Position numbers and translations under genes: made by a program. The notes beneath the pieces were generated by a model. The model was not told where the DNA came from, did not search any database, and saw only the letters and a program-made list of their open reading frames with translations. A stretch of 45,753 nucleotides of DNA. Origin: Bartonella gabonensis. Lineage in GTDB: Bacteria; Pseudomonadota; Alphaproteobacteria; Rhizobiales; Rhizobiaceae. Shown here in pieces: positions 10,128 to 19,864 of this stretch (its first letter is position 1; the number at the start of each line of letters is the position of its first letter). The stretch spans positions 1 through 45,753 of the forward strand of contig NZ_CAHOYM010000015.1 of assembly GCF_903679515.1 (NCBI RefSeq), written 5' to 3'.

Positions 10128-10424
10128 ATGAAAAATTTCGTCATTTTTTTTATGTTTGGCTCTTTCTTATTAGCCACAAAAATGTCTGAAGCAGCAGATG
10201 CCTTTGTGACAAAAAATCTTAATTTCAGAACAGGACCTAGCACTCAGTATGCACTTTGTGGCTTAATATCTGCTGGAGAATTGGTTTTTGTTAAAAATTG
10301 TAAAGGAAATTGGTGTCATATCCGATATAACACTCAAATAGGTTGGGTGTCATCTCGTTATCTTTCATTTAAAGACGGAAATGATCTTTATCACACATAC
10401 ACAATGTCTTTAGTTCCCAAATAG
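10128..10424 (+). CDS. Small secreted SH3-domain protein
   Basis: A 98-residue protein with a clear Sec signal peptide (residues 1 to about 22, hydrophobic core FVIFFMFGSFLLATKM, likely cleavage after SEA) and one bacterial SH3 (SH3_3) domain. The domain has the typical LNFRTGPSTQYALCG start, NCKGNWCHIRY and a GWVSSRYL end. Such domains usually bind peptidoglycan or peptides in the periplasm. Two cysteines (in LCG and NCKGNWC) could form a disulfide after export. The gene is monocistronic and its ribosome site is weak (GCAG). The exact role is unknown. Confidence 0.8.
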   Translation: MKNFVIFFMFGSFLLATKMSEAADAFVTKNLNFRTGPSTQYALCGLISAGELVFVKNCKGNWCHIRYNTQIGWVSSRYLSFKDGNDLYHTYTMSLVPK

Positions 10425-10710
10425 ACCACATATGATTATTCTCCATAACAGCCATAATAACTTATGCCCTCTTGAAGATCATCATGGCAAGAATGCAATA
10501 GTGTTCCACGAACGACCACCAATATACCCCCTCCAAAGAAATATTTCGAGGAATTTATATTAATAGAAAAAACTTTATCAATATTCTCATGAAAGCGCCA
10601 GTAAACCAAAACAAACCTGTTCAATAACGTTTTGCTGTTATCGTAATGAAATTGTAAAAATTAGTATTCCCTTTAAAATCACCAGTACTTTTCTATCAAA
10701 GGATACAACA
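10425..10710. other. Interval between SH3 protein and uvrB
   Basis: No supported gene. A 62-codon minus-strand frame (10436-10624) ends SYYGCYGE and has two cysteines near its C terminus, but has no signal peptide, no ribosome site and no domain I recognise; I leave it uncalled. The uvrB ribosome site (AAGGA) lies at the right edge. Confidence 0.4.
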
Positions 10711-13032
10711 ATGAAAAATGGTGTCACTGCAACCGTAGAAGCTCTTTCTGCTCTCATTGCTTCAGGTAATCCTCTTTTTAAAAATGGTGCGTTATGGACA
10801 CCTCACCGTCCTATTTATCCTGAAAAATCTGAAGGTGGTATTCCCTTTCAACTTGAAACATCTTTTAAACCGGCGGGAGATCAACCTCAAGCCATTAAAA
10901 CTCTGGTTGATGGAATTGAAAAAGATGAACAAACACAAGTGCTTTTGGGAGTTACTGGCTCTGGAAAGACCTATACAATGGCGAAAGTCATTGAAAAAAC
11001 CCAACGTCCAGCTCTCATCTTAGCCCCCAATAAAACTTTAGCGGCGCAGCTTTATGGGGAATTTAAAAGATTTTTTCCTCACAATGCTGTCGAATATTTT
11101 GTTTCCTATTATGACTATTATCAACCGGAAGCCTATGTTGCACGTTCTGACACTTATATTGAAAAAGAATCCTCTATTAATGAACAAATCGACCGAATGC
11201 GTCATGCTGCAACACGCGCCGTCTTAGAGCGTGATGACGTTATCATCGTTGCATCTGTCTCTTGTATCTATGGAATTGGTTCCGTGGAAACCTATACGGC
11301 GATGACTTTCCAAATAGAAAAAGGCGAAAAACTCAATCAACGAAAATTCTTGGCTGATTTAGTTTCTCAACAGTATTATCGACAAGACATTAATTTCGTT
11401 CGTGGTTCCTTTCGTGTGCGAGGAGATACCATTGAAATTTTTCCTGCTCACCTTGAAGATCGTGCTTGGCGTATCTCGCTTTTTGGTGATGAAGTAGAAA
11501 AAATTACCGAATTTGATCCTCTAACAGGACAAAAAACAGATGACCTTCAATCGATTAAAATTTATGCCAATTCACACTACGTAATACCGCGTCCAACCTT
11601 AAATCAAGCAATGAAATCGATCAAAAGAGAACTGGGACAACGTCTTGATGAATTGAATGCTGCTGGACGTCTTTTAGAAGCACAACGCTTAGAACAGCGT
11701 ACAATTTTTGATTTAGAAATGTTAGAAACTACAGGTTCATGTCCGGGGATTGAAAATTATTCACGTTATTTAACAGGACGAAATCCTGGTGAACCACCAC
11801 CAACCTTATTTGAATATATTCCACTCAATGCTCTTGTTTTTATCGATGAAAGCCATGTAACGATTCCCCAAATTGGTGGCATGTATCGCGGTGACTTTCG
11901 CAGAAAAGCAACCCTAGCAGAATATGGTTTTCGCCTACCTTCTTGTATGGACAACCGTCCTTTGCGCTTTGAAGAATGGGATGCCATGCGTCCACAAACA
12001 ATTGCTGTCTCAGCAACACCTGGACGCTGGGAAATAGAACAATCTCACGGCATTTTTGCTGAACAAATTATTCGCCCAACAGGACTTGTTGATCCAGAAA
12101 CAGAAGTTCGTCCAGCACGCACCCAAGTCGATGATGTTGTGAGTGAAATTCGTAAAACAATTCAAAAAGGCTACCGTACATTGGTCACTGTGCTGACCAA
12201 GCGTATGGCTGAAGATTTGACAGAATATCTCCACGAACAAGGCATTCGGGTACGCTATATGCATTCTGACATTGATACATTAGAGCGTATTGAAATTCTT
12301 CGTGATCTGCGACTTGGTACCTTTGATGTCCTCATTGGGATCAACCTTCTTCGAGAAGGCTTGGATATTCCAGAATGTGGTTTTGTTGCCATATTAGATG
12401 CCGATAAAGAAGGTTTTTTGCGTTCAGAAACCTCGCTCATCCAAACCATCGGACGTGCCGCACGCAACGTAGATGGTCACGTTATTCTTTATGCAGATAC
12501 CATTACGGGCTCTATAGAACGTGCTTTACAAGAAACGAAAAGACGTCGACAAAAACAGATAACCTATAACGAAAAACATCATATTACCCCAACCAGTATC
12601 AAAAAAAATATCGACGATATTCTCAATGCAGGAAGTGAAAACCATCAAACTCTTACAAATATTTCTAATTTTATTACGCAAAGTGATATGGATCGTAACA
12701 ATTTAGCAAGCCATATTCAATCTCTAGAAAAATCAATGCGTGCAGCAGCTGCTGATCTTAACTTTGAAGAAGCAGCACGGCTTCGTGATGAAATCAAACA
12801 ACTCCAAAAAATAGAACTCGCAATTGCGGATGATCCCTTACCAGATCACCGTGAACAATCTATCCATGCTCCCATGATACAATCAAATTTTTTTACAAAG
12901 CCAGGTCTTGATCACATGGGCCCAACAATGGATACTGGTATTTTAAAAAATCGAAAGAGCAAAAGCAGATCTCACCAAAACACTCTTAAGATAACAACAA
13001 AAAAACACAAAAAAAAACCACCCAATCAATAA
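10711..13032 (+). CDS. uvrB: Excinuclease ABC subunit B
   Basis: The damage-verifying helicase-like subunit of nucleotide excision repair, acting with UvrA and UvrC. It has 773 residues, longer than the roughly 670 of E. coli, because of about 45 extra N-terminal residues and a basic C-terminal tail; both occur in related alphaproteobacteria. Walker A is GVTGSGKT at 80-87. The damage-binding beta-hairpin region is [13 protein letters not shown] near 130. A DEAD-like FIDESH follows, then a helicase C-terminal domain ([21 protein letters not shown]). The UVR motif ([19 protein letters not shown], about 685-703) binds UvrC. The tail ends in a lysine-rich stretch. An AAGGA site precedes the ATG. 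It is a single-gene unit. Confidence 0.96.
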   Translation: MKNGVTATVEALSALIASGNPLFKNGALWTPHRPIYPEKSEGGIPFQLETSFKPAGDQPQAIKTLVDGIEKDEQTQVLLGVTGSGKTYTMAKVIEKTQRPALILAPNKTLAAQLYGEFKRFFPHNAVEYFVSYYDYYQPEAYVARSDTYIEKESSINEQIDRMRHAATRAVLERDDVIIVASVSCIYGIGSVETYTAMTFQIEKGEKLNQRKFLADLVSQQYYRQDINFVRGSFRVRGDTIEIFPAHLEDRAWRISLFGDEVEKITEFDPLTGQKTDDLQSIKIYANSHYVIPRPTLNQAMKSIKRELGQRLDELNAAGRLLEAQRLEQRTIFDLEMLETTGSCPGIENYSRYLTGRNPGEPPPTLFEYIPLNALVFIDESHVTIPQIGGMYRGDFRRKATLAEYGFRLPSCMDNRPLRFEEWDAMRPQTIAVSATPGRWEIEQSHGIFAEQIIRPTGLVDPETEVRPARTQVDDVVSEIRKTIQKGYRTLVTVLTKRMAEDLTEYLHEQGIRVRYMHSDIDTLERIEILRDLRLGTFDVLIGINLLREGLDIPECGFVAILDADKEGFLRSETSLIQTIGRAARNVDGHVILYADTITGSIERALQETKRRRQKQITYNEKHHITPTSIKKNIDDILNAGSENHQTLTNISNFITQSDMDRNNLASHIQSLEKSMRAAAADLNFEEAARLRDEIKQLQKIELAIADDPLPDHREQSIHAPMIQSNFFTKPGLDHMGPTMDTGILKNRKSKSRSHQNTLKITTKKHKKKPPNQ

Positions 13033-13775
13033 TCTAAAGCTCTTCAAAGCATTTACAATCAATCTTATCCCTATCAAATCTTCATAAGATCACAGGAAAA
13101 AGTACTACTCCGCAAATAAATACCCTAAATGTCAATACCCACTACAGTTGAATAAATAAGCAATTTCAGAAAATGCTTTTTCATTGTCTTCGTCTTCGCA
13201 CACAATCCAGCTGCTTTAAATATCCATCAAACGTGAAAACGACTTTAAAACTTCTCTCAATTCTAAAGTGCTAGCAGCGAAATAAAAGAATACCTTTTCA
13301 TATCTCAAAACTCCCCTATATAGCGTGATAAAGAATATAAAGCCGTGCTTTTATCATCAGCCTCTTACAAAGCCATTAAACAAGACAACATTCTTTATAA
13401 ATCATGCAAGTAAAAACAGAATTTATCATGTTCATATGAATCTGTAATAATAAGAGTAATATTTATTTTTCCTATTTCTATCGTTTATTTTAAACGATTA
13501 TAAAATAAAAAAAAGATAGAAGCATTATTGTACATCAAATTATATTACAATAATCAAAAATAAAAACTATCAATACAACATTATAAATCAAACAAAATAG
13601 GGTATATTTTGCAAACAAAATTTTGTCACGATTTTATGTATATTTATACTGATATTCAACCAAATGGCTTTTTATTCATTTTGTTAAAATAAAATCAGAA
13701 ATCGTTCAGACTGTGTTCAGTTTGATACGTGTAGAACGTAAAAAAATTGCGAATTATACAACAAGGAGCATCGCT
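13033..13775. other. Long AT-rich interval upstream of the BA14K gene
   Basis: About 740 bases with no supported gene, becoming very AT-rich from 13440 on. Just before the BA14K gene is a small direct repeat GTTCAG...GTTCAG (13704-13720). The frame of the BA14K gene is open from 13713, but the added residues do not look like part of a signal peptide. I see no clear promoter that I would defend. Confidence 0.4.
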
Positions 13776-14579
13776 ATGAAAAAAACGATCAAATTAGCGG
13801 TATTATTGGGAATGTCAAATGTAACTGTTTTTGCACCATTAAGCACAGCACTTGCGAATCTAGGAATGAATATAGAATCGATGCCTGGATCTTATATTGA
13901 GAAGCATATGGATGATATAAGGAAAAAAATGGATAGTCATTTCTCTTATCCTGGTTTTGACAAACCTTCTACTCCTAAAAAAAATCCCCCTTCTCATAAA
14001 CAACCCCAACAACAACATCACCACCACCATCACTACTATCATCATCCCGAACACCATCATCACCAACATCATATTAACCATATAAAGCGAGAACAGGGCA
14101 AGCAACATATTGAAAAGCATCACTCTTCTCATATTTCTCATGTTTCTTATAATCTTCCTAGTTATCAGTTTGACCACAGAAGGCAAGAACTAAGCAAGCA
14201 ACATATTGAAAGCAAAACATATAATTATGTCGAACGCAACAAAACAACACACCACCATATACATACGAATCCTGGAGCTCTCGATAACTCAGGGGATGTT
14301 TTAGTATTGGGTGTTCTTGGCCTTGCTGCCGGTGCACTTCTTAGTAAGGTTTTCAAAAAAACAGAAAAACCACAGAATCAAATGGTGTATCAACAAATTC
14401 CGCAAAAGCAAGTTATTTATGAAACTCAATCAACAGCCATATATCAACCGCTTCAGCAACAGTCATCCCATGATTGGCTTCAATATTGCAAGAAAAAATA
14501 CCGTTCATTCAATCCAAAAACCGGTACTTTTAGAGGCCATGATGGGCTGGATCACTTTTGTTATGCACCATTGAACTAA
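13776..14579 (+). CDS. Histidine-rich BA14K-family secreted protein
   Basis: A 267-residue protein. I start it at ATG 13776, which has AAGGAG 7 bases before it and begins a proper signal peptide (MKKTIKLAVLLGM...STALA). The mature part has three regions. First is a strongly histidine-rich block (about residues 70-175) with runs such as HHHHHH and HHHHQHH, and with a short repeated unit KQHIE. Second is a hydrophobic segment (VLVLGVLGLAAGALLSKVF, about 190-208). Third is a C-terminal BA14K-like motif: YCKKKYRSFNPKTGTFRGHD then HFCY. The family was named from a Brucella immunoreactive protein with lectin-like activity. The histidine block suggests metal or heme binding, which is inference. A bidirectional terminator follows. 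Confidence 0.8.
   Translation: MKKTIKLAVLLGMSNVTVFAPLSTALANLGMNIESMPGSYIEKHMDDIRKKMDSHFSYPGFDKPSTPKKNPPSHKQPQQQHHHHHHYYHHPEHHHHQHHINHIKREQGKQHIEKHHSSHISHVSYNLPSYQFDHRRQELSKQHIESKTYNYVERNKTTHHHIHTNPGALDNSGDVLVLGVLGLAAGALLSKVFKKTEKPQNQMVYQQIPQKQVIYETQSTAIYQPLQQQSSHDWLQYCKKKYRSFNPKTGTFRGHDGLDHFCYAPLN
14098..14211 (+). repeat. 18-base direct repeat inside the His-rich gene
   Basis: GCAAGCAACATATTGAAA occurs exactly at 14098-14115 and 14194-14211, 96 bases apart and in the same frame (KQHIE). It suggests internal duplication within the low-complexity region and could be a site of length variation by recombination. Confidence 0.85.
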
Positions 14580-14611
14580 CTTCTATTATATTCTACTAAA
14601 GAAGTTTTAAG

Positions 14612-14647
14612 TAACCGAAAAAATGCTTTCAAGTGTTTTTTCGGTTA
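14612..14647. terminator. Bidirectional terminator between convergent genes
   Basis: A 12-base perfect stem TAACCGAAAAAA / TTTTTTCGGTTA with a 12-base loop. The A and T tracts in the arms let it work in both directions, ending the BA14K gene (plus) and the MBL hydrolase gene (minus). It overlaps the hydrolase stop codon at 14645-14647. Confidence 0.75.
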
Positions 14648-15295
14648 TGTATTAAGCTCTTGAAGAAAAGGATTCCACTGGCGCTCATAGCCTAAAGAAC
14701 TTCCAGGACCATGCCCGCAAATAAAACGAACATCATCGCCTAAGGGCAAAACCTTTTCTCGAAGCGATTTCATTAATTCTTTATGAGAACAAAAAGGAAA
14801 GTCCGTACGTCCAATAGAACCACGAAACAACACATCACCCAATAAGGCAAAACGTTGTTTTTCATTAAAATAAATCACATGACCAGGAGAATGTCCTAGT
14901 GTATGAAAGACATTGAATATATGTCCAGCAAAATGAACACTATCGCCATCTTCTAACCATTGATCAGGAATACAACTGCGCACATCCGTAATGCCATAGT
15001 TTTTTGCACTCTCAACCACTGTATCCATCACAGGTTTATCATGACGATGTGAACCAATAATTTTAACATCAAGGGCTTCTTTTGCTTGCATTGCAGCTCC
15101 CACATGATCAAAATGACCATGTGTTATCCAAATAGCTTCAACGATAACATCCATCTTTTGGATCTCTGCTTGAATTTGAGACCTATCACCTCCAGGATCA
15201 ACGAGAACCCCCACTTTTTGTTCATTATCAAAAAGCAAAGTGCAATTTTGTTGAAAAGCCGTAACCGGAATAATATGGGCACTAAAATGACTCAT
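14645..15295 (-). CDS. MBL-fold metallo-hydrolase (glyoxalase II-like, YcbL type)
   Basis: A 216-residue cytosolic metallo-beta-lactamase-fold enzyme. The metal-binding THGHFDHVG motif lies near residue 58. Downstream metal ligands are in the HTLGHSPGH segment (near 132), the GDVLFRGSIGR segment and the final FICGHGPGS. Length and motif spacing match the short glyoxalase-II-like group that hydrolyses glutathione or other thioesters, without the extra C-terminal domain of true GloB. Substrate is not certain. An AAAGGGT site precedes the ATG. It is convergent with the BA14K gene and divergent from the two-component pair. Confidence 0.88.
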   Translation of the reverse strand: MSHFSAHIIPVTAFQQNCTLLFDNEQKVGVLVDPGGDRSQIQAEIQKMDVIVEAIWITHGHFDHVGAAMQAKEALDVKIIGSHRHDKPVMDTVVESAKNYGITDVRSCIPDQWLEDGDSVHFAGHIFNVFHTLGHSPGHVIYFNEKQRFALLGDVLFRGSIGRTDFPFCSHKELMKSLREKVLPLGDDVRFICGHGPGSSLGYERQWNPFLQELNT

Positions 15296-15438
15296 GATAC
15301 CCTTTTCAAAGGAAAATTTCCACGCCTATAAAGAAGAATTTTCTACTTTATAGGATAAAATAGCCTGCTCGACAGTTTTATGCAACTTATGTAAACTTGA
15401 ATTTTGTAAAAATGAAATTTTTGTCAAGGTTTTAAAGA

Positions 15439-16143
15439 ATGATCGATCATGTTCAAGTTTTGTGTGACGATGCTCCTCACCTTCTTGTGATTGATGACGA
15501 TACACGTATACGCAATCTTTTATTTCAGTTTCTTATTAAAAATGGATTTCGTGTTTCCGTTTCAGCCAATGCCAATGAGGCAAGACAACTCTTGGCAAGT
15601 TTAAATTTTGATCTTCTTATCGTTGACGTCATGATGCCGGGTGAAAACGGTATCAGCCTTACCCATTCACTCCGCCAAACAAAAAATGTTCCTATCCTCA
15701 TGCTAACGGCTTTATCAGAAACAGACAGTCGTATCCGTGGATTAGAAGCAGGTGCTGATGATTATCTGGCTAAGCCATTTGATCCTCGTGAACTTCTCCT
15801 TCGTATCAACGCCATTTTACGACGAGGTTTTCCTCTTAACCAACCCAAAATTGAGCAAATCGTTTTTGGGCCTTATATATTTTCAATTTCACGGCGCGAA
15901 CTCAAAAGGGGGAGAGAAATTATTAAGTTAACCGATAAAGAACAAAAAATGATGGTCATTTTTGCTGAAAATGCAGGGAGTATCATTCCACGCCATCAAT
16001 TTGTAATGGATGACAAAACTATCAGTGAACGTGCTATTGATGTACAAATCAACCGCCTGCGTCGTAAGATCGAAAGAAATCCAGCATTGCCTATATGGCT
16101 CCAAACCGTACGAGGAATAGGGTATAAGCTCTCAATTGAATAG
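15439..16143 (+). CDS. OmpR-family response regulator
   Basis: A 234-residue two-component transcription regulator. The receiver domain covers about residues 14-130, with acidic residues DDD near 19-21, phospho-acceptor D63 in LLIVDVMMPG, T90 and K112. The OmpR/PhoB winged-helix domain covers about 140-232 (AIDVQINRLRRKIERNP, then TVRGIGYKL). The partner histidine kinase starts 8 bases after its stop codon. The pair resembles OmpR/EnvZ rather than ChvI/ChvG (BatR/BatS) of the Bartonella virulence system. The target genes cannot be inferred. Confidence 0.9.
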   Translation: MIDHVQVLCDDAPHLLVIDDDTRIRNLLFQFLIKNGFRVSVSANANEARQLLASLNFDLLIVDVMMPGENGISLTHSLRQTKNVPILMLTALSETDSRIRGLEAGADDYLAKPFDPRELLLRINAILRRGFPLNQPKIEQIVFGPYIFSISRRELKRGREIIKLTDKEQKMMVIFAENAGSIIPRHQFVMDDKTISERAIDVQINRLRRKIERNPALPIWLQTVRGIGYKLSIE

Positions 16144-16151
16144 GCGCAAGA

Positions 16152-17492
16152 ATGATCAAACCTTTAAGATTTTTTTTTCGATGGTTAACGAAAAAGATGC
16201 CTAAACGGCTTTATGCGCGTTCTTTGATCATCATTATAGCGCCGATGGTTCTCCTGCAAACAGTGATTGCTTACGTCTTTATGGAACGTCACTGGCAAAT
16301 GGTAACTGAGCGTCTTTCAACGGCTGTCGTGCATGATATTGCAGCCATTATTGATATTATTGAAACATACCCACAACAAGATAACTATGAAGATATCAAG
16401 CGTATTGCACAACAACGTATGGGATTAAACATTGCTATTCTTCCACCGGCTCCTCTTCCTCCTCTAGGACCTAAACCATTTTTTGCAATTCTTGATTATT
16501 TTCTCAGTGAAGAAATCACCCGCCAAATCAATCGTCCCTTCTGGATTGATACTGTAGGGGATTCTGATCTTGTTGAAATCCGTATCCATCTTGGCCACAA
16601 CATCTTGCGCGTCTTTGCGCCACGCAGCCAAGCTTATGCTTCCAATACCGCTATTTTTTTAAGCTGGATGGTAGGAACAGCCCTTGTTTTATTGCTAATC
16701 GCCATTTATTTCTTGCGCAATCAAATTAAACCCATTCAACAATTGGCTGAAGCAGCTGAAAGTTTTGGACGTAGTCGCCCTTTACCAACAGGATTTCAGC
16801 CACAAGGAGCCGATGAAATTCGTCGTGCTGGCATTGCTTTTTTACGCATGCGTGAACGGATTGAACGGCAAATCGAACAACGCACCATGATGCTTTCAGG
16901 GGTAAGTCATGATTTAAGAACTATTCTTACACGCTTTAAACTTCAGCTAGCATTAGCAAATACTGATTTTGATATTAAACTGCTTGAACAAGATGTCAGT
17001 GATATGCAAAATATGTTGGAAGGTTATCTTGCTTTTGCCCGTGGCGAAGGAAGTGAGAGTGTCAAGACTTTTGATTTAAATGCTCTTATGCAAAAATTCT
17101 CTACCGATGCCAACCTTCATAAACGTCAATTTTCCTACACCATTAAAGGTCCTACACAAATACAAGTGCGTCCACGCGCCTTTACACGCCTAGTTAACAA
17201 TCTTGTATTAAACGCATTTTGTTATGCTACAACTATCAAACTCACAGCCATATGCCAACAAGAATCCTTTATCTTGACGATTGATGATGACGGACCTGGA
17301 ATTCATAAAAATATGCGTACAGAGGTCTTTAAACCATTCTTTAGACTCGACAAAGCACGCAATCAAGATGCAAGCGGAACAGGACTGGGTCTTTCTATTG
17401 CCCAAGACATAGCACGTAGCCACGGAGGCAACATTCAATTAGATGACAGCCCTCTAGGGGGCTTGCGTGCTATTCTTGACATACCTCTATGA
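16152..17492 (+). CDS. EnvZ-like sensor histidine kinase
   Basis: A 446-residue inner-membrane kinase that partners the preceding regulator. It has a first membrane segment at about 25-45 (SLIIIIAPMVLLQTVIAYVF), a periplasmic sensor of about 125 residues, and a second segment at about 172-190. A HAMP linker follows, then HisKA with H253 in GVSHDLRT, and a HATPase domain (N-box LVNNLVLNAF, G1 DDDGPGI, F FKPFFR, G2 GTGLGLSIAQDI). EnvZ-type kinases normally read HDLRTP after the phospho-histidine; here residue 258 is isoleucine instead of proline. The N-box is also slightly unusual (LVLNAF where family members usually have LIxNA). All catalytic glycines are kept, so I expect it to be functional. 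Confidence 0.9.
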   Translation: MIKPLRFFFRWLTKKMPKRLYARSLIIIIAPMVLLQTVIAYVFMERHWQMVTERLSTAVVHDIAAIIDIIETYPQQDNYEDIKRIAQQRMGLNIAILPPAPLPPLGPKPFFAILDYFLSEEITRQINRPFWIDTVGDSDLVEIRIHLGHNILRVFAPRSQAYASNTAIFLSWMVGTALVLLLIAIYFLRNQIKPIQQLAEAAESFGRSRPLPTGFQPQGADEIRRAGIAFLRMRERIERQIEQRTMMLSGVSHDLRTILTRFKLQLALANTDFDIKLLEQDVSDMQNMLEGYLAFARGEGSESVKTFDLNALMQKFSTDANLHKRQFSYTIKGPTQIQVRPRAFTRLVNNLVLNAFCYATTIKLTAICQQESFILTIDDDGPGIHKNMRTEVFKPFFRLDKARNQDASGTGLGLSIAQDIARSHGGNIQLDDSPLGGLRAILDIPL

Positions 17493-17538
17493 GCAATCTT
17501 TTAACAAACCGTCCGTAAAAAATAACAGAATTGATATT

Positions 17539-18039
17539 TTAGGCACTCCCTATCGTTTCAAATAAAGTATATTGCAGTGCCTTGTAAGCGCTTTCTCCCG
17601 ATAAAGCCACCATCTGAAAAGCAACATAATGACTTTCACAAACTTTTAGTGCGTGTATCAACAATGTTTCAACTTGTATATGAGACGGATGCGCTCCACC
17701 AGCCAAAAGAAGCCCTTGTCTATAAATAACAGAATTATTCCTTTGCCAGTAATCAAAATGTCCCAACAATAACTTTTCATTAATTGCTAGCAATAAACGT
17801 TGTATTTCCGATGTTCGAGCATTTTCAATAGAAAGATCAAATGAACAAGCCAAATGAAGTGCTTCATGCTCTTCCATCCATGAAAAAGCAAGACGATAAT
17901 TTGCCCGTTTTCCTTCTACACAAACGCTAATTTCATCTTGGGCATCCCGCTCAAATGACCAATCATATTCACAGGCAATCTGTTCGATAAAGTCAACAGG
18001 ATGCTCTTTTCTTTCTGTGGCGCAAAATGCAAGCCTCAT
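17539..18039 (-). CDS. YbjN domain-containing protein
   Basis: A 166-residue cytosolic protein of the alphaproteobacterial YbjN group, with a chaperone-like (type III secretion chaperone fold) domain. The frame is open to 18180, but family members begin near the HPVDFIEQIA segment, so I start at the ATG at 18039 (protein begins MRLAFCATERK). Conserved stretches include DWSFERDAQDEI, FSWMEEHEALHLACSFD, INEKLLLGHFDYW, LLLAGGAHPSHIQVE and YTLFETIGSA. YbjN is linked to stress and motility regulation in enterobacteria; the function here is unknown. A nine-C run lies about 125 bases upstream. Confidence 0.85.
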   Translation of the reverse strand: MRLAFCATERKEHPVDFIEQIACEYDWSFERDAQDEISVCVEGKRANYRLAFSWMEEHEALHLACSFDLSIENARTSEIQRLLLAINEKLLLGHFDYWQRNNSVIYRQGLLLAGGAHPSHIQVETLLIHALKVCESHYVAFQMVALSGESAYKALQYTLFETIGSA

Positions 18040-18423
18040 CACAATCCTCAATCCTCTTAAAACATGGTAAACAGAATATAAACCACTTAAATTGTAACAA
18101 TATTTTGTTACAATCAGAACCTTTACACCAAACAAATACACATTAAAAACATCAACACTACACACCCCCCCCCAGAACATAATCGCGCTCTTTAGGGTAA
18201 CCTGATCGTCATAAAACGAATCATCAAGTCTTTTCAGTGTATTGATACAATTTCATAGCGCCAGCCCCCCTGATTCAAAAAAATGTATTTTACCCCCAAA
18301 AAAAATTAAAAATAAAGAAATTCCCACCCTAACAGACTCAAGATTAAGCGTTTTTTAGTTTCACGCATCCTATTGAAAAATTGGGGATATTTTTTAAAAG
18401 CTTCTTTTTTTAAAGAAACTATT
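18040..18423. other. Interval between ubiK and ybjN
   Basis: Contains the C9 tract and otherwise low-complexity AT-rich DNA. I see no further gene, terminator or RNA. Confidence 0.4.
18165..18173. repeat. Nine-C homopolymer tract
   Basis: An uninterrupted run of nine C (G on the ybjN strand), the longest G/C homopolymer I noticed in the window and striking in an AT-rich intergenic region. It lies 126 bases upstream of the chosen ybjN start. Confidence 0.9.
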
Positions 18424-18681
18424 TTACTTTTTTCGTGCCTGCTTTTTTTCTAAATCATCAAGACGCCTTTTCAAATCAGCATTATCAGCATGGATTTTCA
18501 GCACCATCTCCTTAAAGGTCTCAAATTCTTCACGTGAAACAAGATCAAGTTTATTGGCTATCTTTTCGGCCTGCACACGAAAAGCTGTTCCAGCTTCACG
18601 TCGTATACCCTGCGCGACGTCAGCGGCATCTGTTGCTAATTTTGCTAATTCATCAAGAATACGGTTTGAGCCATTACGCAT
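18424..18681 (-). CDS. ubiK: Ubiquinone biosynthesis accessory factor UbiK (BMFP family)
   Basis: An 85-residue small helical protein. The N-terminal amphipathic part (ILDELAKLATDAADVAQGI) is followed by REEFETFKEMVLKIHADNADLKRRLDDLEKK, a coiled coil ending in basic residues. Members of this family (formerly DUF526, YqiC) trimerise, bind membrane and assist aerobic ubiquinone synthesis with UbiJ. The length is standard. An AAGGA site lies just before the ATG. It is divergent from lgt. Confidence 0.88.
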   Translation of the reverse strand: MRNGSNRILDELAKLATDAADVAQGIRREAGTAFRVQAEKIANKLDLVSREEFETFKEMVLKIHADNADLKRRLDDLEKKQARKK

Positions 18682-18985
18682 AACATTTTTCCTTAAATTT
18701 TAATATTGATGCACGCACTATAACGTATTCTCATAACATTTAGATACTGTAATTTGTTCCTTTTAGCCTATTTTATCCTACTATGCAGCTTCTTCATAAT
18801 AATTTTGTTTAAAATTTTTTATATTCCTTTTACCATCATAATTTTTTATTACGATAAACTAGTGGAAATCTATTCCCCTTTTTGACTTGTCTCCTTCCTG
18901 ACTTGACCATTGTGTATTCATCTGTCATTTCTGACCATCAGAGTCACTCCATATCCATCTCATATAATGTTAAAGTGCTTAATTC
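18682..18985. other. Divergent interval between ubiK and lgt
   Basis: About 300 bases that must hold the promoters of both neighbours. No element is clear enough to name. Confidence 0.35.
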
Positions 18986-19864
18986 ATGAACAATCTTGTC
19001 TGTCCAGCCATTTCTTTTCCGTCTTTTCTTGATCCTGTCATTATCCAGCTAGGCCCCATAACACTTCATTGGTATGGACTTGGTTACATCGTGGGTATTC
19101 TTTTTGCTTGGTGGTATGCGCAAAAATTATTAAAAAAATCATCTCTATGGCATAAAAACCACCCTCCTATGGATAAAGAGAAGATCGGAGATTTTGTTGT
19201 CTGGTCTGCCATAAGTATTGTTGTTGGAGGACGTTTAGGACAAGTCCTTGTATGGGATCCTATTTATTACTTTAACCATCCAAGTACTATCATCGCCGTA
19301 TGGGATGGGGGGATGTCTTTTCACGGTGGTCTCATTGGCATTATCATTGCAATGATTTTGTTCGCTCGTAAAAATAACATCAACATACGAGCCATGTTTG
19401 ATATCATTGCTGCCGGTGCACCTATCGGTATCGGCATTGTACGAATTTGCAATTTCATCAATCAAGAATTATGGGGCAACGTTACCACACAACCTTGGGC
19501 AGTTTGTTTTCCCCTAGATCCTTACTATTTACCGCGCCATCCAAGCCAACTTTACGAAGCATTTATGGAAGGATTTATTCTCTTCATTCTTCTCTTCATT
19601 GTTATTTTTACCTGCAAAGCATTCAAACGCCACGGGACTGTATCAGGAATATTTATTATAGGTTATGCAATAGCACGCAGTATCTCAGAAGTTTACCGTG
19701 CTCCTCAAGAAGATCCTGAATGGTTCTCTACTCTTTTCCATTCTACAGGCTTTACCTATGGCATGGCTTTATCTCTTCCCATGCTTCTTTTAGGGTTTTA
19801 TCTCCTCCTTCAAGCGTTTAAAGACAAATCTAGCGAAAATGGAATCCCTCAAAGAAAAAATTAA
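18986..19864 (+). CDS. lgt: Prolipoprotein diacylglyceryl transferase
   Basis: A 292-residue polytopic inner-membrane enzyme that moves diacylglyceryl from phosphatidylglycerol to the lipobox cysteine of lipoproteins. The active-site loop SFHGGLIG is near residue 111, and the Lgt signature (here [15 protein letters not shown]) is near 150. A later arginine is in [11 protein letters not shown]. At least seven hydrophobic segments are visible. The stop codon overlaps the start of the next gene by 26 bases, so they are translationally coupled. The ribosome site before the ATG is weak. Confidence 0.95.
   Translation: MNNLVCPAISFPSFLDPVIIQLGPITLHWYGLGYIVGILFAWWYAQKLLKKSSLWHKNHPPMDKEKIGDFVVWSAISIVVGGRLGQVLVWDPIYYFNHPSTIIAVWDGGMSFHGGLIGIIIAMILFARKNNINIRAMFDIIAAGAPIGIGIVRICNFINQELWGNVTTQPWAVCFPLDPYYLPRHPSQLYEAFMEGFILFILLFIVIFTCKAFKRHGTVSGIFIIGYAIARSISEVYRAPQEDPEWFSTLFHSTGFTYGMALSLPMLLLGFYLLLQAFKDKSSENGIPQRKN

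Noticed and set aside
10436-10624. 62-codon minus-strand frame ending GCYGE
   Set aside because: No ribosome site, signal peptide or recognised family; kept only as a note in the interval entry.
13860-14186. 108-codon minus-strand frame rich in methionine and valine
   Set aside because: It is the antisense shadow of the histidine codon runs (CAT/CAC give ATG/GTG), not a gene.
15439-17492. Two-component pair considered as BatR/BatS (ChvI/ChvG)
   Set aside because: The kinase H box (VSHDLRT) and short sensor are EnvZ-like, and the usual ChvG/ChvI neighbours are absent.
18040-18180. N-terminal extension of the ybjN frame to 18180
   Set aside because: The extra 47 residues include the translated C9 tract and do not match the YbjN family; the ATG at 18039 fits the family start.
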